45,260 bases of DNA from an uncultured Candidatus Melainabacteria bacterium (lineage in GTDB: Bacteria; Cyanobacteriota; Vampirovibrionia; Gastranaerophilales; Gastranaerophilaceae). How positions within the stretch are numbered: position 1 is the first letter of the stretch; each line of letters begins with the position of its first letter. The notes below the pieces were generated by a model, which was given only the letters and a program-made list of their open reading frames with translations, searched no databases and was not told where the DNA came from. The DNA is taken from NCBI GenBank assembly GCA_934692295.1, contig CAKUTL010000009.1, positions 1-45,260 on the forward strand, given 5' to 3'. This document shows, piece after piece, positions 33,523 to 41,215 of the stretch. The translations under genes were made by a program, and so were the position numbers.

Positions 33523-34482
33523 TTAATTATCTTGATTGATAAAGCTCTTAAAAGCTTTTTTAAATCGAGTACGGTCATTTTCTTTGTAACCAGCCGCTAC
33601 CCGAAGAGCTGGCATAAACCCATTTACACAATCATCCAAATATGAAGAACTTATATTAAATGTTTTGCATAGTTGGCTTGTAGTTATATTAGGATTTTTA
33701 CAACGTTCTCTGAATATTTGTTCTGCTTGTGAACTTAGAGCATGTTCCTTTATAAATTTTTCTATTTTCTCTTGATATGCTAAATTTGAGTTTTCTACGG
33801 TATCAATATGCTTTATTAAATCTTTTGCAAGAGCTTTTAGTGGTAAGGCGAATAAAGAAATAGATAATCCAGATAGGCTTTCTCTTCCATCTGTCAATTT
33901 TTGGTTAACAATAACTATGTTTTTACCATAAGCATAGTAATCAAAAAGTAATGAAAATTTCTTGTTTAATTCATTTTTTTGCTTACGGAACTTTTCATAT
34001 ATAGTTTTAAACTGATTCTGTTCTATTTTAATACAATATCCACTCCGTTTTGCTATTTTAAGCAGAGAATTCCAATCTTCGTTTTTTAAATACCCACAAG
34101 AAATACTCTCTAATAAATCTAATATGTACGAAAGTAACGAATCGTATTTTCTATAACTATTATCTGAATTCCCTAATAAAACTAACCCCACAATCTCAAT
34201 TAACACTTCTATATCATATATATCCATTGGTGTACGAATATTATTTATTTGTGCTAATGCATTTACTAGTGATAAGAAAGTAGCTAGTGATTTATTATTT
34301 TTTCTTAGTAATTTAAATGTTTGCTGTTTTTCGTATATGTATTTCTGTAATTTATCGTTTTTTGATACCGTTGAATAGAATACATCATACAGCTTTTCAA
34401 CCTGATCAACTGACAGACTATGTTTGAACCCAAAGTCTTTATATAGAACATTTCTAATTTCAATTAAGTTATCACTATCCAT
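33523..34482 (-). CDS. Unrecognised 319-aa helical protein of the element
   Basis: No family recognised. Mainly helical, Lys/Leu/Asn-rich. The C-terminal 60 residues look like an HTH region (NPNITTSQLCKTFNISSSYL then DDCVNGFMPAL) followed by a basic tail RTRFKKAFKSF. It lies 29 bases after the resolvase gene on the same strand and is probably co-transcribed with it. No clear ribosome binding site precedes the ATG at 34482. The C-terminal HTH would fit a DNA-binding accessory or regulatory protein. Confidence 0.65.
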   Translation of the reverse strand: MDSDNLIEIRNVLYKDFGFKHSLSVDQVEKLYDVFYSTVSKNDKLQKYIYEKQQTFKLLRKNNKSLATFLSLVNALAQINNIRTPMDIYDIEVLIEIVGLVLLGNSDNSYRKYDSLLSYILDLLESISCGYLKNEDWNSLLKIAKRSGYCIKIEQNQFKTIYEKFRKQKNELNKKFSLLFDYYAYGKNIVIVNQKLTDGRESLSGLSISLFALPLKALAKDLIKHIDTVENSNLAYQEKIEKFIKEHALSSQAEQIFRERCKNPNITTSQLCKTFNISSSYLDDCVNGFMPALRVAAGYKENDRTRFKKAFKSFINQDN

Positions 34483-34511
34483 ATATTGATTTTACACAAA
34501 AATCGATTTTT

Positions 34512-35135
34512 TTACATTTCTAATTCTTCCATTTTGAATTTATTTGCTAATTTATAAAAAGAAGTTGGTTTTAGGTTCAATTGTTTCATTGCTTCTCTAG
34601 CAGTGATGGCTCCAGATTTCCAGACTTTGTAAATATTATCCCAATTCTCTGGGTACTCAATTGGAGGTTTACCCAATCGTTTACCTTTTTCTTTCGCTAG
34701 TTTGATACCTTCAGCTTGCCTTTGTTTTATAAAAGCACGTTCTTGTTCGGCGACATAGCTTAATAGTTGTAGCACAATATCTGAAATAACTTCTCCGATT
34801 AAACCTTCTGTCCTTGTAGTATCTAAAACAGGCATATCTAAAACCTTGATATTAGCTTTTATTGCTCGTGTAATTTCACGCCATTCTTCACAAATCTGTT
34901 TGTAATTACGTCCTAACCTGTCTATGGATTTGATTACAAGAACGTCCCCCTCTCTTAATTGGATTTTTAGTGCTTGGTATTGTGGTCGGTCAAAATTTTT
35001 ACCGGAACATTTGTCCACAAAAATATCTCGTTCGTTTATTCCAAGTTCCAACATTGCTTCTAGTTGCCTATCTTCTTTTTGGTCGGTTGAAGATACCCTA
35101 CAATAACCAAACGTTTTAGAATTGATATTCGTCAT
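34512..35135 (-). CDS. Tn3-type serine resolvase / DNA invertase
   Basis: 207 residues from the ATG at 35135, chosen because GGGAG lies 6 bases upstream; the ATG at 35141 touches that site. The catalytic domain has GYCRVSSTDQ with nucleophile Ser15, DRLGRNYKQI and the long E helix (VLQLLSYVAEQERAFIKQRQ). The C-terminal HTH (ITAREAMKQLNLKPTSFYKL) binds the recombination site. Family role: resolution of multimers or inversion. A three-subsite res is directly upstream (35182-35290), supporting resolvase over invertase. Confidence 0.93.
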   Translation of the reverse strand: MTNINSKTFGYCRVSSTDQKEDRQLEAMLELGINERDIFVDKCSGKNFDRPQYQALKIQLREGDVLVIKSIDRLGRNYKQICEEWREITRAIKANIKVLDMPVLDTTRTEGLIGEVISDIVLQLLSYVAEQERAFIKQRQAEGIKLAKEKGKRLGKPPIEYPENWDNIYKVWKSGAITAREAMKQLNLKPTSFYKLANKFKMEELEM

Positions 35136-35181
35136 ATTCATCTCCCTGCTTGAGTTTTAGCATCTACAGTCTAACGCGCCA

Positions 35182-35290
35182 TTCGTAAAAGTCAAGATTT
35201 TATGCGAACATTCGTAAAGTGTAAGTTTGAAGATTTACGAACAGAATTCTAAGCAAAAATCAACTATTCGTTTAAGTACACTTATACGAA
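35182..35290. promoter_or_regulatory. res site with three dyad subsites
   Basis: Three spaced inverted repeats with common ends TTCGTAAA: subsite I 35182-35208 (TTCGTAAAA...TTTTATGCGAA, 27 bp), subsite II 35211-35241 (TTCGTAAA...TTTACGAA, 31 bp), subsite III 35267-35290 (TTCGTTTAAGT-AC-ACTTATACGAA, 24 bp). Number, sizes and position just upstream of the resolvase gene match Tn3-family res (about 28, 34 and 25 bp). It also overlaps the likely resolvase promoter, so autoregulation is expected. Confidence 0.75.
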
Positions 35291-35296
35291 CTCAAA

Positions 35297-35316
35297 TTGG
35301 ACAGTCAACTGTCCAA
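35297..35316. promoter_or_regulatory. Perfect 9-2-9 palindrome, putative operator
   Basis: TTGGACAGTCAACTGTCCAA has exact 9-bp arms. It lies between the res site and the small coiled-coil gene at 35371, in the right place for an operator. Confidence 0.5.
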
Positions 35317-35370
35317 AAATATTTGCAGTATTTTTTAATTAAAATATACAGACAAGATTTGAGGTACCAA

Positions 35371-35538
35371 ATGAACGATAAGATTATTTCCTTAGAAATC
35401 AAGTTAGAAGAAAAACGACATGAAATAGAGTTACAGAAAATAGAATACTTTAAACTTGAAGAAGAAATTAGAACACAAAAAAGACTTGACGATTTATATA
35501 AGCAGAAAAAAGCTTTGTTACTTGATAATTTTGTTTAA
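35371..35538 (+). CDS. Small coiled-coil protein
   Basis: 55 residues from the ATG at 35371, supported by GAGG 6 bases upstream; an in-frame start at 35227 would run through res. The protein is one long charged helix (SLEIKLEEKRHEIELQKIEY then FKLEEEIRTQK) with heptad spacing, so it probably dimerises. It is the only rightward gene in the element and is followed by a clear terminator. Function unknown. Confidence 0.6.
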   Translation: MNDKIISLEIKLEEKRHEIELQKIEYFKLEEEIRTQKRLDDLYKQKKALLLDNFV

Positions 35539-35572
35539 ACATTTCTTGTTAAATTCTAGAGTGAAATTTTCT

Positions 35573-35611
35573 CAGGAGAGATTTGCTAGGGAGGCTCTCC
35601 TGTTTTTTTTT
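35573..35611 (+). terminator. Terminator of the coiled-coil gene
   Basis: CAGGAGAG (35573-35580) and CTCTCCTG (35595-35602) pair, with GATTTGCTAGGGAGG-type loop, followed by T9. Confidence 0.8.
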
Positions 35612-35613
35612 GC

Positions 35614-36495
35614 TTACGCATAAGACATAACTTCTAAAATCGGAATGCAATTGAACAAGTAGTATCGTTTTACTGTTTCCCACTCATATATTTTTAAAAG
35701 AGGAAAACATCCTATTGTTACACTTGTTTTGCGTTTGATTAAATTCCTTGCTTTAGATTTTAAATTATGCTCTTTGAAAAATTTCAAAACCATTTCTTTA
35801 GACCTTAAAGAATCAGCTCGTTTTTTGTCTGAAATTTTCATTGTTTTGACTGTTGAATTCCAATTTGTCCAATAATGGTAATATGTATCAGGAACTGTAA
35901 CTATTTTATTTGAGAAATACACAGCCCTTGTAACAAAATCAACATCCTCAAAAAACATTCCCTCTACAAATTTTAGATTGATTCTATCCAAAAATTCTTT
36001 CTTGTAAACTTTGTTCCAAACATAACACATATCAGGGACATGGGCTATATCTATTTTTTCTTGCGGTTTTATATAAACTTCTTCCTCCGTATATTTTATT
36101 CTATACTTTTGGTAATTCTTTCTTACTCTCAATATTGAACCACAAGAAACTTCTGCTTCATTCTTTTCGCAAGCTACAACAAGTCTTTCGTAATAGTCTC
36201 CATCGACCCAATCGTCAGAATCTAAAAATGCAACGTATTCACCTTTTGCATTTTCTAAACCAACATTTCTTGCCTTACTTTGACCTGAATTCTCTTGATT
36301 AAATACAATTATTCTTGAATCCTCTTGAGAATGTTTTTTGCAAATCTCAAGACTATTATCCTTTGATCCGTCATTTATTAAAATTAATTCAAAGTCCTGC
36401 AAAGTTTGAGATTGAACACTTTTTATACATTTATCCAAAAAGTGTTCTGCATTGTATACAGGAACAATTATGCTTAGTTTAACTAGTTTTTCCAT
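35614..36495 (-). CDS. GT2-family glycosyltransferase
   Basis: 293 residues with a GT-A fold catalytic half: LSIIVPVYNAEHFLDKCIKS, INDGSKDNS and the DxD-like FLDSDDWVDG at about 90-100. DVDFVTRA near 190 is the conserved acceptor-side motif. It should transfer a sugar from a nucleotide donor to a glycan or lipid-linked intermediate at the inner membrane. It is the last gene of the leftward glycan operon, 2 bases after the XRE-LuxR regulator. Donor and acceptor are not predictable. Confidence 0.92.
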   Translation of the reverse strand: MEKLVKLSIIVPVYNAEHFLDKCIKSVQSQTLQDFELILINDGSKDNSLEICKKHSQEDSRIIVFNQENSGQSKARNVGLENAKGEYVAFLDSDDWVDGDYYERLVVACEKNEAEVSCGSILRVRKNYQKYRIKYTEEEVYIKPQEKIDIAHVPDMCYVWNKVYKKEFLDRINLKFVEGMFFEDVDFVTRAVYFSNKIVTVPDTYYHYWTNWNSTVKTMKISDKKRADSLRSKEMVLKFFKEHNLKSKARNLIKRKTSVTIGCFPLLKIYEWETVKRYYLFNCIPILEVMSYA

Positions 36496-36497
36496 CC

Positions 36498-36959
36498 CTA
36501 CACCATATAATTCTTTCCTGCAATATATGCAACTGCGGTTCGTGTTTTCACTCCAAATTTCCTCAAGATTGCAGCTACATGAGCTTTGGCTGTATGTGTT
36601 GAGACTTCCAATACTTCTGCAATTTCAGGATTGTCATAACCTCTACACATATACCACAGCACTTGAAATTCTCTCGGTGTTAAAGATTGCTTTATTCTTG
36701 CATACTCTTGGTTGTTCGTTAGTTGCTCAATATATTGGTTAAATGCAAAAAGTTCACTTGGCTCTATTTTTAGTATTTGAATAATATTTGCGATTACATT
36801 CTCTGGAGGAAAAGCATCTCCCTTTTCATATTTATCTAAATCCTCCAATGATACATTTATATACTTGGCAAATTCAGGTTTAGATATCTTTTGTCCTTTT
36901 CTCAATTCTTGGAGTTTCAAGCCAAATGATTTATTCAACATTTGTGATTCGTTTTCCAT
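36498..36959 (-). CDS. XRE + LuxR dual-HTH regulator
   Basis: 153 residues with two DNA-binding domains and no obvious sensor: an XRE HTH at about 12-66 (LQELRKGQKISKPEFAKYIN) and a LuxR/GerE HTH at about 90-150 (LTPREFQVLWYMCRGYDNPE, then STHTAKAHVAAILRKFGV). The LuxR part has the usual TPRE start and recognition helix. It is embedded in the glycan operon with 2-base spacing on both sides, so it is co-transcribed with its likely targets and may provide feedback. A single short protein with both HTH types is unusual. Confidence 0.88.
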   Translation of the reverse strand: MENESQMLNKSFGLKLQELRKGQKISKPEFAKYINVSLEDLDKYEKGDAFPPENVIANIIQILKIEPSELFAFNQYIEQLTNNQEYARIKQSLTPREFQVLWYMCRGYDNPEIAEVLEVSTHTAKAHVAAILRKFGVKTRTAVAYIAGKNYMV

Positions 36960-36961
36960 TT

Positions 36962-38758
36962 TTATGCCTCAACTTCCTGTTTTTTGAATTGCATATCGTA
37001 TAGAGTTTTGTATGCTCCGTTTTCTATTTGTAGAAGTTCATCGTGTGTGCCATGTTCAGCTATTTCACCTTGGTTAATCACAACGATTTTATCTGCATTG
37101 CGAATTGTTGAAAGTCTATGTGCAATTACAAATACAGTCTTATCCTGCATTAGGTTATCTATCGCCTTTTGTACAATTGCTTCTGCTTTGTTATCCAAAG
37201 CACTTGTTGCCTCATCCAAGATAATAATCGGAGCGTCTTTTAAAAATGCTCTTGCGATTGCAACACGTTGTTTTTGACCGCCTGAAAGCCTAATGCCCCT
37301 TTCTCCAATTTGAGTATTTATTCCGTCTTTCAGAGTAGAAATAAAATCTTCCAAATATGCCATTTCAATTGCGTTATTTAACTGCTCTTCAGTTGCATTT
37401 TCATTCCCTAGCATAATATTTTCTTTAATTGTGCCCGAGAATAAGAAATTATCCTGAAATACCACTGCAATATTTTGTCTTAAAGATTTTAAAGTATAAT
37501 CTCTCAAATCTACTCCGTTTATTTTGATTGAACCTGACGTTACGTCATAAAACCTTGGGATTAAGCTGACTATTGTTGATTTCCCACCACCGGAGTTCCC
37601 GACAAATGCGATTGTTTCTCCACTATGAATATCTAAATTTATATGTTTCAAAATTGGAGTGTTTTTAATATATTCAAAACATACATCTTGGAATTCAATC
37701 TTTTCAGGGTGAGAAGATAAATCAACAGCATTTTCTTTATCCTTAATTACAGGTTTTGAATCTAATAGTGCAAAAATTCTTTCAATAGCAAAAAATGAGA
37801 ATTGTACTTGGTTCAAGTTATTACCAATATTTTTAACAGGTGTATAAAGTAGAATTAAAGCAGTAATAAATGATACAAAGTTACCGCTTGTAATAGCCTT
37901 GGTCATAATCAAATGAGAACCATAACCGATTGCTGCAGCGATGCCTACAGACACAATTACGTGCATCATTGGAGATAACCACTGAGTTTTTTGCACCATT
38001 TTAATTTTCAAGTTAAAAATGTTATCCAAAATCCAATGGAATTTATTTGTTTCATGTGCTTGCAAGTTATATGAAGTGATTGTTTTATTTCCTGCAAACA
38101 CTTCATTATATTCGGTAATAATCGCTGCATCCGCAACAACTGATTTATTCATAACATCTTTAATGCGTTTTTGGAGTTTTGCAACAGGAGCGAACGCACA
38201 AGCTAAGACAACGCAAGCAATCAAAGCTAACTGCCAAGAGTTATAGAACAAAACGCACACCAATGAAATTGATGAGAAAATTCTTTGCATAAATACGCTT
38301 AAATTGTTCAACAAACCTGAACACGCACTATCTGCTTGGTTATTAAATTGAAATACAACATCTCCCGATTTTCTTTTGTCATAGAAAGATGTTTCAAAAG
38401 TCAAAAGTTTTTTAAATAGTTCAAATTTCAAACCATTTGTAATTTTTCCGCCAACCCAAGTTGAAAGGTATGCAGATAGGTATTTCAAACCACCTTGAAT
38501 AGATGTAAAAGCAACAATACCAAGTGGAATATACCATGGAGATTGAATACTTTTATCTACCATAACTATATCCATGTATGGTTTTAGCGCTAATGCGATA
38601 ACCGCATCCAACGAACCGATTGGAATACAAATTAGCATTGAACACAATGCTCTGAACCAAAATGGTTTTACGTACGGCCACATTCTGCTATAATTTACGT
38701 AAAATCGCTGGTTATTTAAAAATGTTTTTAGCTTATTTAGAATATTTATATTTTCCAT
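36962..38758 (-). CDS. MsbA-like ABC exporter (half transporter)
   Basis: 598 residues: six transmembrane helices in the first 330, then an ATPase domain with Walker A FVGNSGGGKST, Q-loop VFQDN, signature RLSGGQKQR, Walker B IIILDEATSALD and H-loop AHRLST. The homodimer would flip a lipid-linked glycan or lipid A-core across the inner membrane. Its place between the nonulosonate genes and a glycosyltransferase suggests it exports the product of this operon. One base separates it from the upstream stop codon. Confidence 0.93.
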   Translation of the reverse strand: MENINILNKLKTFLNNQRFYVNYSRMWPYVKPFWFRALCSMLICIPIGSLDAVIALALKPYMDIVMVDKSIQSPWYIPLGIVAFTSIQGGLKYLSAYLSTWVGGKITNGLKFELFKKLLTFETSFYDKRKSGDVVFQFNNQADSACSGLLNNLSVFMQRIFSSISLVCVLFYNSWQLALIACVVLACAFAPVAKLQKRIKDVMNKSVVADAAIITEYNEVFAGNKTITSYNLQAHETNKFHWILDNIFNLKIKMVQKTQWLSPMMHVIVSVGIAAAIGYGSHLIMTKAITSGNFVSFITALILLYTPVKNIGNNLNQVQFSFFAIERIFALLDSKPVIKDKENAVDLSSHPEKIEFQDVCFEYIKNTPILKHINLDIHSGETIAFVGNSGGGKSTIVSLIPRFYDVTSGSIKINGVDLRDYTLKSLRQNIAVVFQDNFLFSGTIKENIMLGNENATEEQLNNAIEMAYLEDFISTLKDGINTQIGERGIRLSGGQKQRVAIARAFLKDAPIIILDEATSALDNKAEAIVQKAIDNLMQDKTVFVIAHRLSTIRNADKIVVINQGEIAEHGTHDELLQIENGAYKTLYDMQFKKQEVEA

Positions 38759-38759
38759 T

Positions 38760-40070
38760 TTAATTATCTTTTTCTCCGTTTATCCTTCCATATTTATCTT
38801 GATACCTTGTAATATCTTCTTCTGATAGAATCTCTCCAAATTGAACTTCTACAATTTGAATTTCTTCATTTGTTGAATTTATTAAACTATGTACACTTTC
38901 GACTGGTATTTCTACTGTTTCGCCAATTTTAAGAGTATGATATTTATCATCTTTTAAAACAGTTGCAATTCCTTTGACAACCGTCCAAATTTCAGAACGG
39001 TGCTTATGACTTTGAACTGAAAGTGATTCATTCGGTTTAACCGTAATTCTTTTTACTAAATAATTTTCACCTTTTGCAATACATTCGTAATATCCCCAAG
39101 GTCTATGCATCTTAAAACATGTTTCATTAAAAAATTTTTCGGTATTTAAAAACTTTTTCAAATCTTGATAGCGTTTTTCGTAGCGTTTTTTTAAATTCCC
39201 GAATACAAAATGTCTTAAAATTTTGTATTTTTTATATTTTTTTAAATACTTTTCATTCGGCATTAAAATAAAAGAAGCATTCATTTCCTTTATTTTAATA
39301 TTCGGATTTTTCCTCAATTTGAACATATAAATAGACAGAACAAATTCACCTAAAAAGCCTAAAAACCTTGATTTTGCAAGAGAAAATTCTGTTGAATCTA
39401 TACGGTTATCAATTTCTTTTAATGTAGAGAATAGAAATTCGCAATAATCCTCAAACAAATCATGCCGCATAACAAACATATTGCAAAGATACATTTGACT
39501 TCCATTATCAAATTCTTCAATTTCATCAATATAATCGGGGTGAATCTCTTTTATCACATTGAGAAAGACATCATAAAACCGACCTTCTTGTTCTTTTAGA
39601 GTAATATAGTTATCTCTTATTCTTTCGTATTTTTCCTTAATATTTTTTACGTCATACGATTTTATAACCATACAATCATAAGTAGGGAAATACGATTTTA
39701 TAGAGTCGTCTCTCAAATATTCCATATATTGAGGGCAAACTTCAGGGAAATAATAAACATTCCCATTATTTAGCCATTTACTATTTGTTAAAGGAAGTTT
39801 TTCATTAAACAAAAAATGTCTGCGATAATGCATAAACCCAACATAATCAGGATTACCAATTTCTTGATAATTTTTCCAAACCCAATACTGAGCTGTTAAT
39901 TCACAATAACGAGGATTGTCTTTTGAAATATTTTCTCCGGTATTATCACCAATCATACCCTCAAACTCTTCATCTGCAATAGCTCGCCCTGTTTGGATAG
40001 GTTGAATTATTTCAGATTTTATAACCGGATGTTTGTCTTTATAAGATATAAATATTTTTATATTAGGCAT
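38760..40070 (-). CDS. DUF4422 glycosyltransferase-like protein fused to phosphomannose isomerase cupin
   Basis: 436 residues. Residues 1-280 are a DUF4422 domain (YCELTAQYWVWKN and DYVGFMHYRRHF at about 56-86), which occurs in capsule and LPS glycosyltransferases. Residues about 315-432 are a type II phosphomannose isomerase cupin as found at the C-terminus of ManC: PWGYYECIAKGENYLVKRI, SVQSHKHRSEIWTVVKGIA, IPVESVHSLIN and VEVQFGEILSEEDITRYQDK. The cupin alone interconverts fructose-6-P and mannose-6-P. The nucleotidyltransferase half of ManC is absent and replaced by DUF4422. The ATG overlaps the stop of the phosphatase gene by 8 bases. Mannose-6-P is the substrate for KDN-9-phosphate synthase, which fits the neighbours. 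Confidence 0.82.
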   Translation of the reverse strand: MPNIKIFISYKDKHPVIKSEIIQPIQTGRAIADEEFEGMIGDNTGENISKDNPRYCELTAQYWVWKNYQEIGNPDYVGFMHYRRHFLFNEKLPLTNSKWLNNGNVYYFPEVCPQYMEYLRDDSIKSYFPTYDCMVIKSYDVKNIKEKYERIRDNYITLKEQEGRFYDVFLNVIKEIHPDYIDEIEEFDNGSQMYLCNMFVMRHDLFEDYCEFLFSTLKEIDNRIDSTEFSLAKSRFLGFLGEFVLSIYMFKLRKNPNIKIKEMNASFILMPNEKYLKKYKKYKILRHFVFGNLKKRYEKRYQDLKKFLNTEKFFNETCFKMHRPWGYYECIAKGENYLVKRITVKPNESLSVQSHKHRSEIWTVVKGIATVLKDDKYHTLKIGETVEIPVESVHSLINSTNEEIQIVEVQFGEILSEEDITRYQDKYGRINGEKDN

Positions 40071-40539
40071 CTTCTACTCCAATTAAATATTCAATAAATT
40101 CTCTAACAGCTCCATATCCACCCTTACTTTCTAATACCAAAATATTTGGAATTTCTTTAACTTTTTTTACAGCATCATTTGGGCAGGCTTTGTATTTAGC
40201 TGCAGATAAAAGTTCAATATCATTTATGTCATCTCCGATATAAGCTACTTCATCAAGTGTTATACCCAACTTTTTACAAACATCTTTAACAAAATCCAAC
40301 TTTTCCCAAGTTCCCATACAAAGATAGTCAACTTTTAATTTATCTGCTCGTTTTTGAACAATATTTGTTTGCTCAGATGTAATTATCGCAGTTTTAATTC
40401 CTGATTCTCGAAGAAGTTGAAATCCCATACCGTCACGGAAATTGAACTTTTTTAATTCCATTCCATTTTCGGCATAATACATACAACCGTCAGTCATTGT
40501 TCCGTCAACATCTGTTGCAAAAAGTTTAATCTTAGTCAT
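40063..40539 (-). CDS. HAD C0 phosphatase, probable KDN-9-phosphate phosphatase
   Basis: 158 residues from the ATG at 40539, which overlaps the cytidylyltransferase stop as ATGACTAA and has GGAG 10 bases upstream. HAD motifs: DVDGTMTDG (I), ITSE (II), Lys near residue 83 (III) and GDDINDIELL (IV). It lacks a cap domain and resembles KdsC. Family knowledge as I recall it: KDN-9-P phosphatase of Bacteroides thetaiotaomicron uses Glu56 and Lys67, with Arg64, to bind substrate where KdsC has TGR-type residues. With this start the protein has Glu56, Arg64 and Lys67. It would release KDN (or another nonulosonate) from its 9-phosphate. Confidence 0.8.
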   Translation of the reverse strand: MTKIKLFATDVDGTMTDGCMYYAENGMELKKFNFRDGMGFQLLRESGIKTAIITSEQTNIVQKRADKLKVDYLCMGTWEKLDFVKDVCKKLGITLDEVAYIGDDINDIELLSAAKYKACPNDAVKKVKEIPNILVLESKGGYGAVREFIEYLIGVEDA

Positions 40540-41206
40540 CTTTATGTTTCTCCATAAGTTTTTCAATTAGTAGAAAATCATCAGGTTCATCAATTTCAAC
40601 AGCGGTGTATTCAGGCATTTCAAACACTGAAATTTTACCTGAAAGTCTATTTTTATCTCGCAAAATATGTCCAACCGAATTGATATAACAAGCTCCGTTT
40701 TCCATCATCGAACCTTCAAAATCCTGACGTCTTGGTCTGTTTTTGTAATCATAATTGAGCGATTTACCATCTTTTGACCAAAAGAAACGTTTTGTCTTAA
40801 CGCAAGACAAACTTGACTCTGCTTTATCGTCTCTGAATTTTTGATACATATTATCGATATGTTTTGATTTTAAAAGAGGAGATGTTGCTTGGATAAGAAA
40901 GAATAAATCCTCCTTATCCAAGTTTTTCGCATTTATATATTCAAGCATTACGCTTTCTGTTGAAGAAAAATCTTGAGCATTTTCACTCTTGCGGTCGTAT
41001 ATTTCAACTTTATTTAGGTCAAAATGTTTAACAGCATTTTTAATTTCTTCGCTATCAGTTGCAATAATAACTTTGTCTATACATTTGGAATCATTAGCCG
41101 CTTTAGCTGTCCAATAAACCAAAGGTTTTCCGGCTAAAATTTTTATATTTTTTAGAGGAATAGATTTGCTTCCTCCTCGCACAGGAATAAACGCGATATT
41201 TGACAT
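40532..41206 (-). CDS. CMP-acylneuraminate/KDN cytidylyltransferase (NeuA family)
   Basis: 224 residues. The CTP-binding motif IPVRGGSKSIPLKN opens the protein; IATDSEEI, LIQATSPLL, RRQDFEGSMMENGACYI and the terminal EIDEPDDF are all family landmarks. It activates a nonulosonic acid (Neu5Ac, KDN, legionaminate or similar) as its CMP derivative for sialyltransferases. It sits between the NeuB-like synthase (9 bases upstream) and the phosphatase (8-base overlap), so substrate identity is set by those enzymes. It lacks the extra C-terminal domain of long NeuA forms. Confidence 0.92.
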   Translation of the reverse strand: MSNIAFIPVRGGSKSIPLKNIKILAGKPLVYWTAKAANDSKCIDKVIIATDSEEIKNAVKHFDLNKVEIYDRKSENAQDFSSTESVMLEYINAKNLDKEDLFFLIQATSPLLKSKHIDNMYQKFRDDKAESSLSCVKTKRFFWSKDGKSLNYDYKNRPRRQDFEGSMMENGACYINSVGHILRDKNRLSGKISVFEMPEYTAVEIDEPDDFLLIEKLMEKHKDD

Positions 41207-41215
41207 GATTTCTTC

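Larger units (their letters stand above)
29698..35540. mobile_element. Integrated element at tRNA-Asn (right boundary uncertain)
   Basis: The left edge is at the 3' end of tRNA-Asn. The content is a serine integrase, small unknown genes, a filamentous-phage-like replication initiator, a resolvase with a res site and a coiled-coil protein. No second copy of the tRNA 3' end was found between 29.7 kb and the window end, which is expected for serine integrases that share only a few bases of core. I end it at about 35.5 kb because the next genes form the glycan operon; the glycan genes could also be cargo. Confidence 0.55.

Noticed and set aside
40540..40566. Longer start of the HAD phosphatase (ATG at 40566)
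   Set aside because: It would overlap the cytidylyltransferase by 35 bases; the ATG at 40539 has the ATGACTAA coupling and a GGAG site and fits the family's usual N-terminus.
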